Part shown: positions 1 through 6,528 of the stretch, one piece after another
How positions within the stretch are numbered: position 1 is the stretch's first letter
Layout: each line of letters begins with the position of its first letter
Assembly (NCBI GenBank): GCA_021784265.1
Contig: JAJXTA010000051.1
Coordinates: 1-9,812, forward strand
Length of the DNA stretch: 9,812 nucleotides
Origin: a bacterium
Lineage (GTDB): Bacteria; Verrucomicrobiota; Verrucomicrobiia; Limisphaerales; J093
Direction of reading: 5' to 3'
The notes under the pieces: model-generated
Database searches by the model: none
Seen by the model: the letters and a program-made list of their open reading frames with translations, nothing else
Told to the model about the DNA's origin: nothing
Position numbers and translations under genes: made by a program

Positions 1-72
1 GTGGTGGAGATTCAGCGGGAGAGCGCGAAGGTCGAGTTGGCCGGGGAAACCCGCGTGTTGACCCTCAAGTGA
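1..72 (+). CDS. C-terminal tail of an unrecognised protein (5' end outside window)
   Basis: Frame 1 is open from the first base to a TGA at 70-72 and encodes 23 residues ending in the segment VELAGETRVLTLK. The next gene starts 26 bp later on the same strand, so the two may be co-transcribed. The alternating hydrophobic and charged residues look like a terminal beta-hairpin, but that is too little to assign a family. The codon choice (GC-rich third positions) matches the neighbouring genes. An intergenic stretch that happens to be open for 72 bp cannot be excluded, since long chance open frames are common in this GC-rich DNA. Confidence 0.5.
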   Translation: MVEIQRESAKVELAGETRVLTLK

Positions 73-80
73 GGGGGCAA

Positions 81-91
81 GGGGGGGAAGG
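81..91 (+). promoter_or_regulatory. Purine-rich ribosome binding site before the CPBP protease
   Basis: The stretch GGGGGGGAAGG ends 7 bases before the ATG at 99. It supports that ATG over the in-frame GTG at 69, which overlaps the preceding stop codon and would add ten glycine-rich residues before the hydrophobic part. Confidence 0.5.
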
Positions 92-98
92 CGCTAGC

Positions 99-839
99 AT
101 GCAGCTCTTGCGGGCCAAATTCGCGGCTTCGTCCACCGCCGTGCGCGCGGTTCCGTTCCTGGTGTTCGTGGGGTTGACGTTTTTCCAGGGGAAAGTCGGC
201 CCGACCTCGCCGTATTGGGTGTATTTGGGCAAGACGCTGGTGGGCACGTGGTTGATCTGGCTGAGCCGGCCGTGGGTCCCGGAAATGGAGTGGCGCTTCA
301 GCGGGGCGGCGGTGCTGGTTGGGGTTGGGGTCTTCGGCCTGTGGGTGGGCCTGGATGGCCTCTACCCCTCCTTGAGCCAATTGGCCCATGATTGGCTGGG
401 GCCTCCGCTGCGGGCGGCAGGCTTGGCGCGCTGGGCTCCTGACCCCGGCACTCCTCCGGCCCCATGGAATCCCCTGGCGCGGTTTGGGCCGCATAGCGGC
501 TTGGCGTGGCTCTGCGTCGTGGGACGGCTCGGCGGGTCCAGCTTGGTGGTGCCGCCGCTGGAAGAGGTGTTCTACCGCTCCTTCCTCTACCGCTACTTGG
601 TAAAGGTGGATTTCCTGGCGCTGCCGCTGGCGCGCTTCCGGTGGCGTCCGTTTCTGGCGGTCTCGATCTTGTTCGGTGTGTCGCACTACGAGTGGTTGCC
701 GGGGATTCTGTGCGGGTTTGCGTATCAGGGTTTGGTCTGTTGGAAGGGGCGGCTCGGTGACGCGATGACGGCCCACGCGCTGACGAACCTCCTGTTGGGG
801 CTTTGGGTGGTGAGCCGCGGCGCGTGGCAGTTCTGGTAG
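99..839 (+). CDS. CPBP/CAAX-type intramembrane protease (CAAX prenyl protease-related)
   Basis: This 246-residue polytopic membrane protein has the three motifs of the CPBP (Abi, PF02517) intramembrane glutamic protease family in the right order. They are EEVFYR (E155, E156, R160), FGVSH (F192 to H196) and HALTN (H226, N230). The catalytic glutamates and metal- or water-binding histidines are therefore intact. Several hydrophobic segments precede the first motif. The region around residues 110-135 is proline-rich and probably forms a loop. The length and arrangement resemble the 'CAAX prenyl protease-related' subgroup that often accompanies exosortase/PEP-CTERM sorting loci; this comparison is from memory. 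Substrates of bacterial members are mostly unknown, and roles in C-terminal protein processing or bacteriocin resistance have been suggested. No exosortase gene is visible here, so the sorting link is only inferred. The ATG at 99 has a good upstream ribosome binding site. Confidence 0.85.
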   Translation: MQLLRAKFAASSTAVRAVPFLVFVGLTFFQGKVGPTSPYWVYLGKTLVGTWLIWLSRPWVPEMEWRFSGAAVLVGVGVFGLWVGLDGLYPSLSQLAHDWLGPPLRAAGLARWAPDPGTPPAPWNPLARFGPHSGLAWLCVVGRLGGSSLVVPPLEEVFYRSFLYRYLVKVDFLALPLARFRWRPFLAVSILFGVSHYEWLPGILCGFAYQGLVCWKGRLGDAMTAHALTNLLLGLWVVSRGAWQFW

Positions 840-863
840 TCGCGCCGCCTCGAGGCGGCGCGA
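840..863. repeat. Perfect 24-bp palindrome after the protease stop codon
   Basis: The arms TCGCGCCGCC and GGCGGCGCGA flank a central TCGA, so all 24 bases are self-complementary. It begins on the base after the TAG stop (837-839). In RNA it would fold into a very stable hairpin with a 10-bp stem. No run of T follows, so it is not a classical intrinsic terminator. It could stabilise the protease transcript, act as a Rho-assisted terminator, be a dispersed REP-like element or serve as a protein-binding site. Confidence 0.6.
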
Positions 864-924
864 GGTGAGGGTGGCTTGCGCGGGCTTGACCGCCCTGCCG
901 CACCGGGCAGGATGCGGCGTGCTT

Positions 925-2790
925 ATGCTACTCTTCGTCAGACCCTGGGCGCGGTTGCGGTTGCCGCCTCGCCGGTGGAGCGCCCTGCTGGCTGCCCTGG
1001 GCCTCGGTGCGCTCGGGGCGGCGCTTCCCGCGGCGGCGGATACCTTCGCCATCGGGGACGGCGATTTTCTGCTCAACGGCAAACCCTACGTGATCCGGTG
1101 CGGGGAGATGCACTTCGCGCGTATCCCGCGCGAGTATTGGGCGCAGCGGCTGCGCATGGCCCGGGCGATGGGACTGAACACGGTCTGCGCCTACCTGTTC
1201 TGGAACCTGCACGAACCGCAGCCGGGGCATTTCGACTTTAGAGGCGAAGCGGACGCGGCGGCGTTTTGCCGCGTGGCGCAGGCGGAGGGCCTAAAGGTGA
1301 TCCTGCGTCCGGGGCCGTATTCCTGCGCGGAGTGGGATTTTGGCGGGTTCCCGTATTGGTTGCTGAAGACGCCGGACTTGAAACTCCGGACGCGGGACCC
1401 GCGGTATTTGGCGGCGTGCCAGCGCTATCTGACCGCGGTAGGGCGGCAACTGGCGCCGCTGCAAGTCACCCACGGCGGGCCGATTCTCATGGTCCAGGTG
1501 GAAAACGAGTACGGCAGTTACGGCGGGGACCGCGAGTACCTGGGCCTGCTGCGCGAGTACCTCAAGGGGGCGGGGTTCGACGTGCCGTTCTTCACCTGCG
1601 ACGGCCCGAGCCAGCTCCCGCGCGACACCCGGGCGGACCTGTTCTGCGTCGTGAATTTCGGGAGCGATCCCGCGGCCAACTTCCAAGCCCTGCGGAAGGT
1701 GCGTCCCACCGGCCCGCTGATGTGCGGGGAATACTACCCTGGTTGGTTCGACAGTTGGGGCCAAGCCCACCACTTCGGCGATAGCGGGCGGATTACCCGT
1801 GAGATCGGCTGGATGTTGGAGCATCGGGCTTCGTTTAGCATTTACATGGTCCACGGGGGCACCTCGTTTGGCTTCACGGCCGGGGCCAACTGTCCGCCCT
1901 TCGCGCCGGAGACGACCAGTTATGACTACGACGCCCCGATCAGCGAAGCCGGTTGGGACACCCCGAAGTATCACGCCTTGCGCGAATTGTTCCGCAACCA
2001 TCTCGGTGCCGGGGAGACGTTGCCCGCGGTCCCGGCACGGCTGCCGGTCATCGCCGTGCCGCCGATCGCGTTGGCCGACTCGGCGGGGTTGTTGGCGAAC
2101 CTGCCGCGAGGGATCGCCGCGGCGCGCCCGCGATGCATGGAACTGTACGACCAGGCGCATGGGTGCATCCTCTACCGGACGCAATTGCCCGCCACCACTG
2201 ACGCGCGGCTGGCCTTCCACGAACTGCACGATTACGCCCGGGTGTTTGTGGACGGGAAGCTGGTGGCCACGCTGGATCGGCGGCATAACGAGAACGCGGC
2301 CGCCTTGCCGGCGACGGGGGCGGGGAGCCGGCTGGACGTGTTGGTGGAGGCCATGGGCCATGTGAATTACGGCCACCAGATGTTCGACCGCAAGGGAATC
2401 ACGGACGGTGTGGATTTGGTTGCGGCGGGCGCCACCAACGCCTTGACCGGCTGGCAGGTGTTTAAGCTGCCGTTGGACCATGCCGAACTGGAGCATCTCC
2501 GGTTCGGTCCCCAGCCCACGACCGCCCCGGCGTTCTATCGTGCCACGTTCCACCTGGACCACGTCGGCGACACCTTTTTGGACTTTCGGACCTGGGGCAA
2601 GGGCGTCGCCTGGGTCAACGGCCACAACCTCGGCCGCTTCTGGCGGATCGGGCCGCACCAAACCCTGTATTGCCCCGCCCCGTGGCTCAAGGTTGGGCGC
2701 AACCAACTCGTGGTCTTTGATCTTGTCGGCCCCGAGCGAGCCGTGGTGGCCGGGCTGACCGAACCGATCCTGAACGAAGTGCGCCCGTAG
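925..2790 (+). CDS. Exported glycoside hydrolase family 35 beta-galactosidase
   Basis: The 621-residue product should cleave terminal beta-galactosyl residues from oligo- or polysaccharides. Residues 1-38 look like a signal peptide: arginine-rich start, hydrophobic stretch around 19-35, and a likely cut after AAA at 36-38. The GH35 catalytic domain follows (about 45-360). It contains CAEWDFGG (134-141) and the family signature GGPILMVQVENEY (184-196), in which E195 is the expected acid/base. E269 in GEYYPGW is the expected nucleophile. A beta-rich region follows, and about 536-600 is the usual C-terminal galactose-binding-like jelly roll (TWGKG, WVNGHNLGRFW). Length and residues fit an active enzyme. 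The frame is also open from GTG codons at 865 and 919; I chose ATG 925 because it gives a clean signal peptide, though no strong ribosome binding site decides it. The gene converges on the SMP-30 gene. Confidence 0.93.
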   Translation: MLLFVRPWARLRLPPRRWSALLAALGLGALGAALPAAADTFAIGDGDFLLNGKPYVIRCGEMHFARIPREYWAQRLRMARAMGLNTVCAYLFWNLHEPQPGHFDFRGEADAAAFCRVAQAEGLKVILRPGPYSCAEWDFGGFPYWLLKTPDLKLRTRDPRYLAACQRYLTAVGRQLAPLQVTHGGPILMVQVENEYGSYGGDREYLGLLREYLKGAGFDVPFFTCDGPSQLPRDTRADLFCVVNFGSDPAANFQALRKVRPTGPLMCGEYYPGWFDSWGQAHHFGDSGRITREIGWMLEHRASFSIYMVHGGTSFGFTAGANCPPFAPETTSYDYDAPISEAGWDTPKYHALRELFRNHLGAGETLPAVPARLPVIAVPPIALADSAGLLANLPRGIAAARPRCMELYDQAHGCILYRTQLPATTDARLAFHELHDYARVFVDGKLVATLDRRHNENAAALPATGAGSRLDVLVEAMGHVNYGHQMFDRKGITDGVDLVAAGATNALTGWQVFKLPLDHAELEHLRFGPQPTTAPAFYRATFHLDHVGDTFLDFRTWGKGVAWVNGHNLGRFWRIGPHQTLYCPAPWLKVGRNQLVVFDLVGPERAVVAGLTEPILNEVRP

Positions 2791-2819
2791 GCGACACGGG
2801 AGGGCGGGGCGGCTTGGTT

Positions 2820-2896
2820 CACCCGCCGAGGGCACGGGTGGCGGGTTATCCCTCTTGGGGGCCGATGGTGCGAGGGGGAACCGGCTCTACCGGTTC
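2820..2896. terminator. Possible bidirectional hairpin region between convergent genes
   Basis: The 156-bp gap between the beta-galactosidase stop and the SMP-30 stop holds two inverted repeats. ACCCGCC at 2821-2827 pairs with GGCGGGT at 2840-2846. GAACCGG at 2878-2884 pairs with CCGGTTC at 2890-2896 around a 5-base loop. Neither is followed by a T-run on either strand, so factor-independent termination is not shown. The convergent position is the main reason to suspect transcript ends here. Confidence 0.3.
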
Positions 2897-2946
2897 AAGG
2901 GATGCCAGTGGCCGGGATGACCGTTCGCAGTGCCGCCCCTTGGGTG

Positions 2947-3849
2947 CTATTTGCCGGGGTTGGCGCCGGCGACGCGCATGCGGAGGCCGTAGAGGTTTTG
3001 GCTCGCCGTAATGAAGAGCCGGCGCCGGTCGGCCCCGCCGAAGCAGAGGTTGGCGGTCCAGGGCTCGGCGATGGCGATGTGCTCGATGCGTTGGCCTTCG
3101 GGACTAAAGACCGTCACTCCGTGCCCCGTGAGGTAGAGGTTGCCTTGGTTGTCGAGGGTCATGCCGTCCGAGCCCAGGGTGCAAAAGAGCCGTTTGTGCG
3201 CGAGGGCGCCGTCGGGCTGGATGTCATAGGCGTAGGTGCGGCCGGCCCCGATGTCGGCCACATAGAGCGTCTTGCCATCCGGGGTGCCGGTGATCCCGTT
3301 GGGTTGGCGGAGGTCCTCGGTCACCCGCCGCAGGTTCTGGCGGTCCGGGCCGAGGTAATAGACGTGCTCCCCCTGTTCCTTGGGGCCGCGGGTCCAGTAG
3401 GAGCGCTTGTAGTAGGGATCGGTGAGGTAGAGGCCGCCATCGGGGCGTTCCCAGACGTCGTTGGGGCCATTGAGCAGCTTGCCCTGGTAGTCCTTGACCA
3501 GGACGGTAGTCTTGCCGGCGGGGGTGATGGACCACAACTGGTTATGCTCGTCGGCGCAGGCCAGCAGGTTGCCCGTGTGATCCCAATACATCCCGTTGGC
3601 CCGCCCGCAGGGCTGGAGGAAGGTGGAGAGCTTGCCGGCCGTGCTCCATTCCAGGATGCGGTCGTTGGGCTGGTCGGTGAAGAAGACGTTGCCGGCGCGG
3701 TCGCAGGTCGCCCCTTCGGTGAAGGCGAACCCGCCGGCGAGTTTTTCGAGCGTGGCGCCGGGAGCGATCACGGGGCTCTCGGCCGCGCCGAGGCTCGCGG
3801 TGACGGTCAAGGCCAGGGCCAGGAGGGTCTTAGGCAACTGCGAACTCAT
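2947..3849 (-). CDS. Exported SMP-30/gluconolactonase/LRE-family protein
   Basis: This 300-residue protein belongs to the six-bladed propeller SMP-30 family (PF08450), many of which are metal-dependent sugar lactonases. A signal peptide is visible at residues 1-23 (LLALALTVTASLGAA). Residues matching the family's metal and substrate ligands are present: E45 in FTEGA, N130 and D131 in NGPND, N184 in QPNGI and D228 in GSDGM. An active hydrolase is therefore plausible, probably acting on a sugar lactone in the periplasm. Repeating PDG/GNLY turns fit propeller blades. The length matches typical members. It lies 38 bp downstream of the DUF1080 gene on the same strand, suggesting co-transcription. 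The substrate cannot be read from sequence. Members are often loosely annotated as gluconolactonase and may hydrolyse other lactones or esters. No strong ribosome binding site precedes the ATG. Confidence 0.88.
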   Translation of the reverse strand: MSSQLPKTLLALALTVTASLGAAESPVIAPGATLEKLAGGFAFTEGATCDRAGNVFFTDQPNDRILEWSTAGKLSTFLQPCGRANGMYWDHTGNLLACADEHNQLWSITPAGKTTVLVKDYQGKLLNGPNDVWERPDGGLYLTDPYYKRSYWTRGPKEQGEHVYYLGPDRQNLRRVTEDLRQPNGITGTPDGKTLYVADIGAGRTYAYDIQPDGALAHKRLFCTLGSDGMTLDNQGNLYLTGHGVTVFSPEGQRIEHIAIAEPWTANLCFGGADRRRLFITASQNLYGLRMRVAGANPGK

Positions 3850-3887
3850 GGTGAGCTTTCGCCGGAGCGCGGCGAGCGAGCGGGGTG

Positions 3888-4961
3888 TCAGCGGAGCTTC
3901 TTGGCCTTCATCCCGCCTTCACCCACCGAGATGACGACGGCCTTTTCCGACTCCGAGAACTGGAACTCGCACTGGACATCGGTGGTCTTGGCGAAGAAGT
4001 GGGTCTGGCTCTCCGCGAAGAGGGTAAACCGCACGCCACCCATGTTCAGGACCAACTGGCTGCCGTGGCGGGTCACCTCGACGTTATCGCCCGGGCCCCG
4101 CTCGTAGGTCCCGACGTAGGTGTCGAGCAGCGCATTGGCCCAGGTGAATTCCTTGCGCTCCGGATGCCCGAGCTCGCGGACCCAGATGTTGCGGAAGCGG
4201 ACCGGGTTGCCGTGGTCTTGCAAGGCGATGGGTTGCTTTTCGGGGTGGGGCTCGTAGGGGGCACGTTCGAGCCAACTGGTGGGGCCGGTAGCGGCGACAT
4301 TGTTCTGAATGAGGACGCCGTTCTGGAAGATGGTAAACCGGGCGGGGGTGAGCAGTTTGCCGGCCGAATCGAAGCGCGGCGCGGTGTAGAGGATATCGTA
4401 GGTCTGCCACCGGCCCGGGGGACGACAAACGTTCACCAGGGGCGGGTACTGGCCGTAGATCGACCCCGCGGAACCGTCGGCGTAGGTGGTGTTCTGGTAG
4501 GAATCAAGCACCTGGATTTCGTAGCGGTCGAAGCCAAAGAAGACGCCGCTGTTGCCGCGGCCCTGGCCTTCGCCCTGCGCTGGGACTGGCGTGGCCCACT
4601 CGACATGGAGCTGGCAGTCCCCGAAGTTCCGCAGGGTGCGGATGTAACCGCTGCCGCGCACGCACTCCATGTAACCGTTGCCCATGATCCACTTGGTGGG
4701 CGAGCCGTCCATGCTCGCCCACTGGGAGAGGTCTTTGCCATCAAAGAGTACCACCGCGTCGGAGGGCGGGCGGCCGGCTTGCTCCAACGTGCTGGGCGTG
4801 CCGGGATCGACCACGGGCGGTTGTGGGCGCCGCCGATCATGGTCCAGCCACCGGGGGTCCGGATGGTCGAGCGCCAGCGCGGAGACTCCGAGGCTGAGCG
4901 CCGCAGTCAGGGTCGGCAGCAGCGGGGAGGGGCATACACGGGACAAGAAGTCAGGTCTCAT
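3888..4961 (-). CDS. Exported DUF1080 (3-keto-disaccharide hydrolase-like) protein with extra C-terminal domain
   Basis: The product has 357 residues. Residues 1-31 look like a signal peptide, which is why I take the ATG at 4961 rather than in-frame codons up to 5171 that add a basic, low-complexity leader. The DUF1080/PF06439 domain spans about 68-264. It starts at VVLFDGKDLSQW and includes GRGNSGVFFG (134-143), YEIQVLDS (147-154), YADGSAGSIYGQYPPLVN (160-177) and a closing VRFRNIWVREL (254-264). This is a concanavalin-like fold, and characterised members act on 3-keto-glycosides. Residues about 276-357 (LLDTYVGTYERGPG ... FFAK ... GGMKAKKLR) form a separate small beta-rich domain. From memory it resembles DUF3471, a module found C-terminal to serine hydrolases. 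The gene is first of a two-gene unit with the SMP-30 gene, consistent with breakdown of oxidised sugars. The exact substrate is unknown. Confidence 0.88.
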   Translation of the reverse strand: MRPDFLSRVCPSPLLPTLTAALSLGVSALALDHPDPRWLDHDRRRPQPPVVDPGTPSTLEQAGRPPSDAVVLFDGKDLSQWASMDGSPTKWIMGNGYMECVRGSGYIRTLRNFGDCQLHVEWATPVPAQGEGQGRGNSGVFFGFDRYEIQVLDSYQNTTYADGSAGSIYGQYPPLVNVCRPPGRWQTYDILYTAPRFDSAGKLLTPARFTIFQNGVLIQNNVAATGPTSWLERAPYEPHPEKQPIALQDHGNPVRFRNIWVRELGHPERKEFTWANALLDTYVGTYERGPGDNVEVTRHGSQLVLNMGGVRFTLFAESQTHFFAKTTDVQCEFQFSESEKAVVISVGEGGMKAKKLR

Positions 4962-4993
4962 GGTGTCGGAGTGTAACGGTTCAATGCGGTGGC

Positions 4994-5023
4994 AGACTAC
5001 CCCCCGGGCATGGGGTCTGGCAA
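4994..5023 (-). promoter_or_regulatory. Weak candidate promoter for the DUF1080/SMP-30 unit
   Basis: On the minus strand TTGCCA (5023-5018) and TAGTCT (4999-4994) are separated by 18 bases, 33 bases upstream of the chosen ATG. The -35 match is good (5 of 6) and the -10 match poor (3 of 6). Sigma-70-like boxes arise by chance, so this is only a candidate. Confidence 0.2.
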
Positions 5024-5152
5024 GAACAGCCGTGGCCCGGCTGAACGCCACCGGGAGGCCCGCGGGGAACCTGGCCGGGGTCCGGAAATGGGCGCGGTAT
5101 CGCGCCGGCCCAACCGCCGACGGCATCCCGCGCGCGGGCGGGGTTGGCGACG

Positions 5153-5184
5153 GGTTTGAAGGCGGCGCCACTTGGGCTCAAACC
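5153..5184. promoter_or_regulatory. Inverted repeat in the divergent intergenic region
   Basis: GGTTTGA (5153-5159) and TCAAACC (5178-5184) form a 7-base inverted repeat with an 18-base interior containing the palindrome GGCGCC. It lies 51 bases before the plus-strand ATG at 5235 and about 190 bases upstream of the DUF1080 start, a location suitable for an operator or a leader hairpin. The rest of the 273-bp gap shows no small gene I can support. Confidence 0.3.
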
Positions 5185-5234
5185 GCCCCGCTTTTTCCGT
5201 GGCGCGCCCGCCAAGACGGGATTAAGTTGCGTTG

Positions 5235-5864
5235 ATGTTGAGCGAGCGCCGCCGACCACTGCTTTATGCCCTCGGGTGTATGGTGGTGGTCTGGCTCCTG
5301 GCCTGGGGCGGGTACTCGCTGGCCCAGCACACGCGGGTGACGGCCGAGCAAGTGCGGGCCTACCTGCGGGCGACGGACCTGAGCCGGCTCTCCGGGCCCG
5401 CGCGCGCGGAGGCCTTGCGCACGCTGGCGGCCATGCTCAACGCCCTGTCGCTGGAGGAACGCCGGGCCGCGCGGCTGGATCGGGAATGGCCCCGGTGGTT
5501 TGCCGTCATGACCGAGTCCGAGCGCAGCCAGTTCATGGACGCCACCTTGCCCACGGGGTTCCACCAGATGCTGGCCGCGTTCGAACAGATGCCGGCGACC
5601 AAGCGCCAACAGACCATCGACAACGCCGTCCGACGGTTGAAGCGGGCGCGGGAGCAGGACCCGGGGACGGAGGCGGCGGAGGCGGCGGACGCCCCCACCA
5701 ACGCCCCGCCGGTGTTGACCGCGGAGCAACGGCAGCAGGTGGCGGCGATTGGGCTCAAGGCCTACTACAGCGAGAGCTCGGCCCAAACCAAGGCCGAGCT
5801 GGCGCCGCTGCTGGAGGAGCTCCAACGCGTGATGGAGAGCGGGGCGATCCTGCACGGCCACTGA
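5235..5864 (+). CDS. Membrane-anchored helical protein of unknown function
   Basis: I do not recognise a named family for this 209-residue protein. A basic N-terminus (ERRR) is followed by one hydrophobic segment at about 9-30, so it is probably an inner-membrane protein with the rest in the periplasm. The remainder is almost all helical and rich in Ala, Arg, Glu and Gln. A compact part covers about 36-138 and contains the motif [20 protein letters not shown] (101-120). A disordered Ala/Glu/Pro linker covers about 143-160, and a final amphipathic helix pair covers 161-203 ([20 protein letters not shown]). I recall similar 'hypothetical' proteins in other verrucomicrobial genomes, so it may be a lineage-specific conserved family. 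ATG 5235 is preferred over the adjacent in-frame TTG at 5232. No clear ribosome binding site is seen. It heads a closely spaced set with a prepilin-like gene and an ABC transporter. Confidence 0.72.
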   Translation: MLSERRRPLLYALGCMVVVWLLAWGGYSLAQHTRVTAEQVRAYLRATDLSRLSGPARAEALRTLAAMLNALSLEERRAARLDREWPRWFAVMTESERSQFMDATLPTGFHQMLAAFEQMPATKRQQTIDNAVRRLKRAREQDPGTEAAEAADAPTNAPPVLTAEQRQQVAAIGLKAYYSESSAQTKAELAPLLEELQRVMESGAILHGH

Positions 5865-5878
5865 ACCGGCGCGCTCCC

Positions 5879-5883
5879 AGGAG
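5879..5883 (+). promoter_or_regulatory. Ribosome binding site of the prepilin-like gene
   Basis: AGGAG lies 4 bases before the ATG at 5888. It fixes the start in a frame that is otherwise open back to 5144 in an implausible glycine/arginine-rich reading overlapping the upstream gene. Confidence 0.6.
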
Positions 5884-5887
5884 TTTG

Positions 5888-6496
5888 ATGCGCCTCGCTA
5901 CCACCCAAACGGTCCCCATCTGGCCGCGCGGTTCGGGGCGGAGCCGGGCGGTTGCGTTCACCCTGATCGAGCTGTTGGTGGTCTTGGCGATCATCGGTGT
6001 TCTCGCCGGCCTGCTCTTGCCGGCCTTGAGCGGGGCCAAGGAGGCCGCCCGCTCGACGGTTTGCCTGGGCAATCTGCACCAGCTCGGCCTGGCCCTCCAG
6101 ATGTACGTCCAGGACAACGGGAATCGCCTGCCCGTGATGCGGGATCGAGCGCCGGGCGCCAGCGGCTTATCCGTCACCAACACCCTGCCCGGGATGGAGG
6201 TCGTGCTCTCCAACTATCTGGGGGCGGCGGCCGTCCTACGCTGCCCCTCGGACCGCGGCGGGTTGTTCGAGCAGACGGGCTCGAGTTACGCCTGGAACAG
6301 CCTGCTCAACGGCCAGGACGCCGACCATCTGCGCGTGTTAGGGTTCGATTTCAATCCCCACCAAATCCCCGTCGCCTTCGACAAGGAGGCGTTTCACCGG
6401 GCGCGCGGGCCCAAGAAAGGGGTGAACTACCTCTACGCCGATGGGCACATCAAGAACCTGCTGACCCTCGAGGGGGTCACGCCCGCGAGCAAATAG
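5888..6496 (+). CDS. Type IV prepilin-like / type II secretion pseudopilin-like protein
   Basis: The product has 202 residues. A 23-residue basic leader ends in Ala-Val-Ala and precedes [20 protein letters not shown] starting at F24. E28 is the conserved glutamate at position 5 of the mature protein. This is the class III prepilin signal, with Ala rather than the usual Gly before the cut, as is common in PVC bacteria. The hydrophobic helix continues into [26 protein letters not shown], typical of the large PVC families of DUF1559 or 'prepilin-type cleavage/methylation' proteins. A late [13 protein letters not shown] (179-191) corresponds to the H-X9-DG motif, but here the nearest histidine (H170) is 14 residues before D185. 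The single copy lacks pilus assembly genes nearby and needs a prepilin peptidase encoded elsewhere. The function may be a surface or pseudopilus subunit. AGGAG at 5879 supports the start. Confidence 0.85.
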   Translation: MRLATTQTVPIWPRGSGRSRAVAFTLIELLVVLAIIGVLAGLLLPALSGAKEAARSTVCLGNLHQLGLALQMYVQDNGNRLPVMRDRAPGASGLSVTNTLPGMEVVLSNYLGAAAVLRCPSDRGGLFEQTGSSYAWNSLLNGQDADHLRVLGFDFNPHQIPVAFDKEAFHRARGPKKGVNYLYADGHIKNLLTLEGVTPASK

Positions 6497-6528
6497 GCGC
6501 CCCGCGGGTCCCGAGCCTGAACTCAACG

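Noticed and set aside
12..1082. 356-residue minus-strand open frame over the CPBP protease
   Set aside because: It has a basic, Pro/Gln/Arg-rich low-complexity translation, while the plus strand carries all catalytic motifs of a known protease family.
1291..2835. 514-residue open frame antisense to the beta-galactosidase gene
   Set aside because: It mirrors the GH35 coding frame, has a Pro/Arg/Gly/Gln-biased composition and no recognisable domain. Long antisense open frames are expected with GC-rich third codon positions.
2902..4107. 401-residue plus-strand open frame across the SMP-30 gene and into the DUF1080 gene
   Set aside because: It spans two real minus-strand genes and the gap between them. 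Its Gly/Ala/Val-rich translation lacks domain features, while the minus strand gives clear families.
3885..4976. 363-residue plus-strand open frame antisense to the DUF1080 gene
   Set aside because: It is complementary to a well-supported DUF1080 domain and shows no motif of its own.
5144..5887. N-terminal extension of the prepilin-like frame back to 5144
   Set aside because: The extension overlaps the 5235-5864 gene in another frame and is Gly/Arg/Ala-rich. The prepilin leader and AGGAG at 5879 support a start at 5888.
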